From an uncultured Lachnospiraceae bacterium (GTDB lineage Bacteria > Bacillota > Clostridia > Lachnospirales > Lachnospiraceae), in contig CANAZK010000012.1 in the NCBI GenBank assembly GCA_947366105.1, positions 1-32,750 on the forward strand: a stretch of 32,750 nt of DNA. The letters are read 5' to 3'. How positions within the stretch are numbered: position 1 is the stretch's first letter; every line of letters begins with the position of its first letter. A program made the position numbers and the translations under genes. Positions 27,260 through 32,750 of the stretch are shown one piece after another. A model generated the notes under the pieces. It was not told where the DNA came from and searched no databases. It was given only the letters and a program-made list of their open reading frames with translations.

Positions 27260-28000
27260 CTACTCGCTTACCCTTACTGCATGGATCAGAAATCTGTCCT
27301 CGTTTCCTGCCGCCGTACACGTAGAGAGACTTACAATCTGTGACTGCGCCGTCACATTAATATCTATCTGATAATTTGATTCCGCTCTGATTTTCTCAAT
27401 ATAGCGTACATATTCTTCCTCCGAATTGTACACTTTCTTATAACTGTCTGACGTACTTTTCACGACCCCCGCAGAAAATACTTTGTATTTCCTCTCATAT
27501 CCGTCCGGCGTGTAAATATAAAAATAAGGATGTTCTTCACAGAAAGATTTTTCCGCGTACTCCTCCAGTTTTCCGAACATGCTTCCGTTATTCATACGAT
27601 GTCCGTAGATAAATGTATTTTTGTCTGAAAAATCTCCCGCATTCTCCATATCTACGAACAAGGTTCCGTATGAATTTTCAACATATCCAAAAGTCTTAGT
27701 TAAATATTCCTGATTATCCTTACTATGCACAACCGGATAACTGATAACCTCCGGCTCCTCAAACCGAATCCATGCGACCACATCCGGATTCATTTCTCTC
27801 AGCTTTTCAAAATCTACTGTAAACTCCTCTTCCTGATTAATTACAAGATCTTGAATTTTCTTATATTCATCAGTCCCTTTCTTGTAAGAAGAAAGTATTT
27901 TATAAAGCTGGAATGCCGAGAATGATAATACACAGACTGCTGCTGCCAGTATAATCCATGTCAGCACACTCCCTTTTCTTTTCCTTTGTTTACGTTTCAT
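27260..28000 (-). CDS. srtB: Class B sortase
   Basis: 246 aa with N-terminal TM anchor; NPDVVAWIRFEEPEVISYPVVHSKDNQEYL, FIYGHRMNNGSMFGKLEEYAEKSFCEEHPYFYIYTPDG, QIVSLSTCTAAGNEDRFLIHAVRV (catalytic H, C and R). Confidence 0.92.
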   Translation of the reverse strand: MKRKQRKRKGSVLTWIILAAAVCVLSFSAFQLYKILSSYKKGTDEYKKIQDLVINQEEEFTVDFEKLREMNPDVVAWIRFEEPEVISYPVVHSKDNQEYLTKTFGYVENSYGTLFVDMENAGDFSDKNTFIYGHRMNNGSMFGKLEEYAEKSFCEEHPYFYIYTPDGYERKYKVFSAGVVKSTSDSYKKVYNSEEEYVRYIEKIRAESNYQIDINVTAQSQIVSLSTCTAAGNEDRFLIHAVRVSE

Positions 28001-28018
28001 AATTTCAACTTTCCCTTC

Positions 28019-28915
28019 TTAAAATTTTCTCCCATTACTCCACATTTGATTTAGCCGTTCTCCCGCTTCATATGCTCTAGCAAGATATTCCTTTTCGTCT
28101 TCCTTACAGCCTCCCACTTCCATTGTAAGCGGAAGTTCATACGCCGATTCCGAGAGTGCACTCATTACCTCTGCCCAGTCGATATCCCCCTCTCCCGGGA
28201 GCATATGATAATCCACCGTACCATAATTATCATGTAAGTGTACAGAATAAATTCTCTCGCCATATCTTCTGATAATCTCCGGCATGCGTTCTCGCCAAAG
28301 CATATAAGCATGTCCTGTATCAAAACAGAATCCTAAGAACCTTGAAGGATACTTTTCCATCACCCAGTCCCATTGCTGCGTCATATATTTTTCCGGCATG
28401 TCAAACATATTCTCAATGCAGATTCTGACGCCTTTTTCTAAACAATACGGCATAAGCTCATCCATTGATTTTTCTATATTTTCATAGAATTCCACTGTTG
28501 TTAATTCCCCTTTTTGAATGGAGATAAACGGCACATACAAGTGCAGTACAATTTCTGCCGCGCCAATAAAAGCCGCCAAATCAACTCTGTTCTTAATCAG
28601 CTCTACTCCCGCTTTTCTGCAGCATTCACGGCTGGCTGTATAATCTCGTCTGTACTGTGCGCCGCGGACATTTACGTCTCTTTTAGTTCCTTTCGATGCA
28701 TGAAGCGACTTCGCCTTTAAATGACAGCATTCCATCCATTCCTTTATCTGCTCCATTTCATATTTCGAATACGTATAATCTCCATCCCACTCATGACACC
28801 AGTGTATATGGGAAAATCCGGCTTCTGCTATATTCTTCAGAAGCCGTTCAACATCCTCAAATCCTGCACTTTCCCCATGAAAATCCGTCGCAATCGCAAG
28901 TTCTGTTTTACTCAT
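28019..28915 (-). CDS. Sugar phosphate isomerase/epimerase (xylose isomerase-like TIM barrel)
   Basis: 298 aa ...GVRICIENMFDMPEKYMTQQWDWVMEKYPSRFLGFCFDTGHAYMLW...RIYSVHLHDNYGTVDYHMLPGEGDIDWAEVM. Confidence 0.9.
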   Translation of the reverse strand: MSKTELAIATDFHGESAGFEDVERLLKNIAEAGFSHIHWCHEWDGDYTYSKYEMEQIKEWMECCHLKAKSLHASKGTKRDVNVRGAQYRRDYTASRECCRKAGVELIKNRVDLAAFIGAAEIVLHLYVPFISIQKGELTTVEFYENIEKSMDELMPYCLEKGVRICIENMFDMPEKYMTQQWDWVMEKYPSRFLGFCFDTGHAYMLWRERMPEIIRRYGERIYSVHLHDNYGTVDYHMLPGEGDIDWAEVMSALSESAYELPLTMEVGGCKEDEKEYLARAYEAGERLNQMWSNGRKF

Positions 28916-28940
28916 ATTCTATCTCCCGTCTCCCAACTGC

Positions 28941-29972
28941 CTACCATATTCCAAGCACATGCTGCATTGCAAGACTCACCAGTGTAATTCCTGCCCAACA
29001 CGCCATTCCCATCAAAATAGGCTTGCCGCCGTTTTTGATAAGTTTCACAATATTTGTATTCAATCCGATTGCCGCCATCGCCATAATTATAAAAAACTTC
29101 GACAGATCTTTAAGCGGTGCAAACACCTCTGCGGACACCCCCATAGATACGGCAATTGTAGTCACAACAGAAGCTCCTACAAAAAATAAAATAAAAAACG
29201 GAAATACTTTTTTCATGGATACCTTTTCCGCCCCTGCATTTTCTGCCTTTCGCGCCCAAAGGAATGCCAACGCCAAAGTGATCGGTATAATTATAAGAGT
29301 TCTTGTAAGCTTTACTGTTACCGCTTTGTCAAGCGTTGCACTTCTAAGCCCATACATACTGTCCCATGTGGATGCTGCCGCCGTTACCGAAGACGTATCA
29401 TTAATCGCCGTTCCCGCAAATATTCCAAATGCCTCCCCGGAAGTCCGTGAGAATTCAAGCATTGTGCCAAACGCAGGGAATAAAACCGCCGCCAGCACAT
29501 TAAAGAAAAAGATAACGGAAATCGCCTGTGCCACCTCCTCGTCATCCGCATCTATGACCGGCGCTGTGGCTGCAATCGCAGAACCGCCGCAGATGGACGA
29601 ACCTACGCCGATAAGTATTGAAATCTTTTCAGGAATATGTATCACACGATGCAGCACATACGCAATAACAAGCGAAACTGTAACCGTGGATAAAATAATC
29701 GGAAGAGATTGTTTCCCCGTCTGCAGAATTACCTGCAGATTCAAGCCAAACCCAAGCAGGATAACTGCATACTGCAGGATTTTCTTAGATGTATATTTAA
29801 TCCCACTCTCCAATTTCCCCTTCTCTTTTATAAAAATTGTAATCACCATGCCTGCAATTATTGCAATTACAGGTCCCCCTGCAATAGGAAATTTATTTCC
29901 CAATAACCATGCCAAAACTGCAATGATAAAGCACAATAATATTCCCCAACCATTCTTTTTCACAAAACTCAT
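28941..29972 (-). CDS. YeiH-family putative sulfate exporter (Cons_hypoth698)
   Basis: 343 aa ...FPIAGGPVIAIIAGMVI...YAVILLGFGLNLQVIL...IGVGSSICGGSAIAATAPVIDADDEEVAQAISVIFFFNVLAAVLFP...GTAINDTSSVTAAASTW. Confidence 0.93.
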   Translation of the reverse strand: MSFVKKNGWGILLCFIIAVLAWLLGNKFPIAGGPVIAIIAGMVITIFIKEKGKLESGIKYTSKKILQYAVILLGFGLNLQVILQTGKQSLPIILSTVTVSLVIAYVLHRVIHIPEKISILIGVGSSICGGSAIAATAPVIDADDEEVAQAISVIFFFNVLAAVLFPAFGTMLEFSRTSGEAFGIFAGTAINDTSSVTAAASTWDSMYGLRSATLDKAVTVKLTRTLIIIPITLALAFLWARKAENAGAEKVSMKKVFPFFILFFVGASVVTTIAVSMGVSAEVFAPLKDLSKFFIIMAMAAIGLNTNIVKLIKNGGKPILMGMACWAGITLVSLAMQHVLGIW

Positions 29973-30073
29973 AACATTCCTTTCCCTTTCTTTCTAGTCT
30001 GTTTCAAGTATAACATCTAACAAGCAGATACGCAAACTCAACTGAGAATACAGTAAAATTGCACTTTGGGACA

Positions 30074-30135
30074 CCCCAAAACTTCATTGGGGACGTAGTA
30101 AAACTACACTTTGCTACGTCCCCAATGATAGTTTT
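30074..30135. repeat. Palindromic element copy B: core GGGGACGTAG-N15-CTACGTCCCC with extended arms and an overlapping alternative hairpin
   Basis: Core 30089-30123. Perfect 15-bp arms TCATTGGGGACGTAG (30084-30098) / CTACGTCCCCAATGA (30114-30128), then AAAACT/AGTTTT after a 1-nt bulge. Alternative hairpin CCCCAA-AACTTCA-TTGGGG at 30074-30092. Confidence 0.9.
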
Positions 30136-30931
30136 AAGACCCGCTTGATTTGTAATGTCTGACTCCAAACCTCCAAAATGCATATGCCAAAACAAGAAAC
30201 CAACACGCTGCAAACGGAAGAAACATGTATACCATAGTTTCTCTTCTGCCTAATACATACAATAACGGATAATATTGTATCAGTGCATATGGTACAATAA
30301 AAGTAGTAAAAATAAGCATCTTCTGTCCATATACCCCTATCGGATATTTTCCAAACTCTCTTGCGCCGTCTGTAAATATATTCATAAACTCCAATCCTTC
30401 CAGCGTAAAGAAGCAGAAGGAAGCATGAATAATAAAAAGACCGGTAAAAACGGCTGTCCCTCCGATAATCATAAATGTAACCGTAAGTATTTTTGCAAAA
30501 TTCCACTCTATGCCGCAGTGCCGTACTCCGTATACAAACATAATAACCGACTGAAGCATTCTGCCAATTCTCGTAAGCTCAAATTTACTTCCAAGTACCT
30601 GAAGCATTTCATTTTGCGGACGGACCAGCACTCTGTCGAACTCCCCGGTTCGCACCATTCCCGAAAAGACATCAAATCCACGCACAAACATTTCCGCCGT
30701 CGAAAACTCTAACAGCACAATCGAAAAGCATAATAATACTTCACTGTAAGTAAATCCTTCTACTTTTGAAAATCTTTGAAACATGAAAAAGATACCCAAA
30801 AACACATTGAAAGATATCAGGAACTGTCCGATTGTTGTCAGAAAAAATGATGTTTTATACTGCATGATACACCGCACATTTATCTCCACATAATGCATAT
30901 ACAGTTTGAGCGATTTTCTGATTTTTCTCAT
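30134..30931 (-). CDS. ABC-2 family transporter permease (DUF990 / ABC2_membrane_6 type)
   Basis: MRKIRKSLKLYMHYVEINVRCIMQYKTSFFLTTIGQFLISFNVFLGIFFMFQRFSKVEGFTYSEVLLCFSIVLLEFSTAEMFVRGFDVFSGMVRTGEFDRVLVRPQNEMLQVLG. The track ORF starts at 30955. Confidence 0.88.
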   Translation of the reverse strand: MRKIRKSLKLYMHYVEINVRCIMQYKTSFFLTTIGQFLISFNVFLGIFFMFQRFSKVEGFTYSEVLLCFSIVLLEFSTAEMFVRGFDVFSGMVRTGEFDRVLVRPQNEMLQVLGSKFELTRIGRMLQSVIMFVYGVRHCGIEWNFAKILTVTFMIIGGTAVFTGLFIIHASFCFFTLEGLEFMNIFTDGAREFGKYPIGVYGQKMLIFTTFIVPYALIQYYPLLYVLGRRETMVYMFLPFAACWFLVLAYAFWRFGVRHYKSSGS

Positions 30932-30935
30932 CCTC

Positions 30936-31739
30936 CTAACCTCCCAGCACCACAATGTGTCTTTCCGCCTTCTTACAAAGCATTTTTCCTGCCGCCGTCA
31001 CAACCACCAGCCAAAACACCTGCAATATAACCGCATTTCTCATTTCGTCCACACTCATGCTTCCGCTGTAAATACGAAACGGCACATTCTGCATAGATGC
31101 AAACGGCAGTATTTCCATAATTTTCTGAAGCCTTTCCGGGAAAAACGGCAGCGGAATAACCGCGCCCGCGAAAAACTCTGATGCCGATATGAATAACATT
31201 CTAAGTCCCATTGATGATATCGTAAAAAACGTCAGCATATATACCATCATGCAAAGTGATACTGCCACGGCAAGCCCCAAAAACATCGTTATTATAAAAA
31301 GGGCAAAATTTCCCATGCCTGCCGGCATTGTAATCCCATAAGGTTTTGGCAGAAACACCGCAACGAAAAGTATTGGAAAACACCGTAATACTGCCATCGA
31401 CATCCTTTTTGCCATACTTCTGAAAAACCACAAATTATAGATATCAATCGGCCTGCAAAGCTCATACACAACATTCCCGCTTAGAATCATGTCAAAAATT
31501 TCGTTTTCCATCATCCATGCCATATAAAATGCCAAGAACGCCTGCTGCAGCCATATATAAGAAGATGTTGCCGAAAAACTCATAGGAAACGCACCCGCAT
31601 CTGCCTTGTAAAAGGCGCGGAATATCATAATCTCCATTCCTCCCCACACAAACTGCGTCACAATTCCGGCAATCGCTGCAGTCCGGTACTGCATCCCCGT
31701 AATAAACCGCAGCCGAAACAAAGATAAATATTTCTTCAT
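30936..31739 (-). CDS. ABC-2 family transporter permease (second subunit)
   Basis: 267 aa MKKYLSLFRLRFITGMQYRTAAIAGIVTQFVWGGMEIMIFRAFYKADAG...FDMILSGNVVYELCRPIDIYNLWFFRSMAKR. Directly between the ATPase and the other permease. Confidence 0.88.
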   Translation of the reverse strand: MKKYLSLFRLRFITGMQYRTAAIAGIVTQFVWGGMEIMIFRAFYKADAGAFPMSFSATSSYIWLQQAFLAFYMAWMMENEIFDMILSGNVVYELCRPIDIYNLWFFRSMAKRMSMAVLRCFPILFVAVFLPKPYGITMPAGMGNFALFIITMFLGLAVAVSLCMMVYMLTFFTISSMGLRMLFISASEFFAGAVIPLPFFPERLQKIMEILPFASMQNVPFRIYSGSMSVDEMRNAVILQVFWLVVVTAAGKMLCKKAERHIVVLGG

Positions 31740-31748
31740 ACTGCCCTC

Positions 31749-32537
31749 CTATATATCATAGGAACAATATAGTTCCGCCACTGTCTCGTCAATATTTTCA
31801 TTTCCATGCTTAATGTCTTCAAGCGTCCCGTCAAGCAGTATCTTTCCTTTTCCAATCAGCAGAATACGGCTTGCCAATGCCTCTATATCCTGCATATCAT
31901 GAGTCGTCAAAATCACAGTTGTGCCGTTTACCTTATTTTGCTTCAGAATAAAATCACGCACCGCTAGTTTGGAAACCGCGTCAAGCCCAATCGTCGGCTC
32001 GTCTAAAAACAGAATCCTGGGACGATGTAATAGAGATGCCGCAATCTCACAACGCATTCTCTGACCTAATGATAACTGACGTGCCGGAGAACGCAGCAGC
32101 TCCTTTAAATCCAACAACTCTGTCAGTTCTTCAAGACTTTGTTTATAAAGGGTATTTGAAATAGAATAGATATCTTTCAATAATTCAAAAGAATCTATGA
32201 CAGGAACATCCCACCACAGCTGGGAACGCTGCCCAAACACAACGCCAATCTCCCTCACATGTTCAATCCTGTTCTTGTATGGGATTCTCCCGTCTACAAG
32301 AACCCGGCCGCTGTCCGGTGTCAATATCCCGCTTAGAATTTTAATCGTAGAGCTTTTACCCGCCCCATTGGGTCCGATGTAGCCCACCATCTCTCCGTCA
32401 TCAATGGTAAAACACACATCATTCAGAGCATGAATCTCCTCATACTCCCGGTGAAAAAGCGCTTTTACCGCCTCACCGAAACCTGCATTTCTCTTTGCAA
32501 TCTTATACGATTTGCATACATGTTCCATCGTAATCAT
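31749..32537 (-). CDS. ABC transporter ATP-binding protein (partner of the DUF990-type permeases)
   Basis: 262 aa MITMEHVCKSYKIAKRNAGFGEAVKALFHREYEEIHALNDVCFTIDDGEMVGYIGPNGAGKSSTIKILSG, LSLGQRMRCEIAASLLHRPRILFLDEPTIGLD. Confidence 0.94.
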   Translation of the reverse strand: MITMEHVCKSYKIAKRNAGFGEAVKALFHREYEEIHALNDVCFTIDDGEMVGYIGPNGAGKSSTIKILSGILTPDSGRVLVDGRIPYKNRIEHVREIGVVFGQRSQLWWDVPVIDSFELLKDIYSISNTLYKQSLEELTELLDLKELLRSPARQLSLGQRMRCEIAASLLHRPRILFLDEPTIGLDAVSKLAVRDFILKQNKVNGTTVILTTHDMQDIEALASRILLIGKGKILLDGTLEDIKHGNENIDETVAELYCSYDI

Positions 32538-32658
32538 TACTGCTTCCTCCTGGTAGTTATATTTTCATATCTTGCCAAGTCGGTCTGGCTCTGCCGGATT
32601 TTACCGGTCAGATACCGAAGGTAAAATATCCAGTTGTACCTCTTGCGAAGTTCCTTTC

Positions 32659-32686
32659 ATTATATCATGTCTCCGTCGGCTGTCAA
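32659..32686 (-). promoter_or_regulatory. Strong candidate promoter (TTGACA-N16-TATAAT) of the right-hand ABC operon
   Basis: Complement of 32681-32686 is TTGACA; complement of 32659-32664 is TATAAT; 16-bp spacer. It implies a leader of roughly 110 nt. Confidence 0.7.
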
Positions 32687-32750
32687 CATAATCAGAACTT
32701 GAGTTTCCGCAGATTTATCCACAGAACCCTAATACCTTCAGCTTTATTAT

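Noticed and set aside
28696-29997. 433-aa plus-strand ORF
   Set aside because: It lies antisense to the well-supported yeiH-like and isomerase genes and has low-complexity Ser/Thr/Ile/Pro composition typical of shadow ORFs.
30004-30213. 69-aa minus-strand ORF through palindrome B (and similar short ORFs at 23229-23564 and 23482-23721 through palindrome A)
   Set aside because: Similar peptides (GDVAKCSFTTSP.., GDVALCKFATSP..) simply come from translating the repeat core; not real genes.
32715-32723. Perfect DnaA-box match TTATCCACA
   Set aside because: Single 9-mer with no cluster of boxes, no AT-rich unwinding region and no dnaA/dnaN genes; a chance match is likely.
1-32750. CRISPR arrays, tRNA/rRNA genes, prophage or insertion-sequence genes
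   Set aside because: No direct-repeat/spacer pattern, tRNA-like cloverleaf, rRNA signature, integrase or transposase was recognised on reading the sequence and ORFs.

Overview
The window looks like chromosomal DNA from a low-GC, spore-forming Clostridia; Lachnospiraceae-like is my inference from gene content and codon style. It is mostly housekeeping. From left to right: the edge of an AAA-ATPase_like gene (-). A tight five-gene block, comEA / response regulator / sensor kinase / GerMN lipoprotein / comEC (-). An arginine block, argC-GNAT-argJ-argB-argD-ydcZ (-), divergent from argG (+). A GntR(YtrA-type)-ABC ATPase-permease module plus a lipoprotein (-). A dipeptidase (-) divergent from a class-I GATase C26 hydrolase (+), then a Gfo/Idh/MocA oxidoreductase (-). 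Two small spore-coat genes (+), an ABC-F ATPase (+), a NUDIX hydrolase and membrane protein (-), a dicarboxylate/amino-acid:cation symporter (-), a 2'-5' RNA ligase-like protein (-), a YczE/YitT-like membrane protein (+), a class B sortase (-), a TIM-barrel sugar isomerase (-), a YeiH-like exporter (-), and a two-permease plus ATPase ABC-2 module (-). I saw no rRNA, tRNA, CRISPR array, prophage or transposase. The most interesting non-coding signals are: (i) two dispersed copies of a 35-nt palindromic core, GGGGACGTAG-N15-CTACGTCCCC, each extended by copy-specific symmetric arms and each placed on a stop codon; (ii) a ~78-nt near-palindrome that base-pairs the whole ribosome-binding site and start codon of ydcZ, just after the argD stop codon; (iii) a ~97-nt long imperfect hairpin between the spore-coat genes and the ABC-F gene; (iv) a perfect 14-bp operator-like inverted repeat at the GntR promoter; (v) ARG-box-like sites in the argC/argG divergent promoter region.
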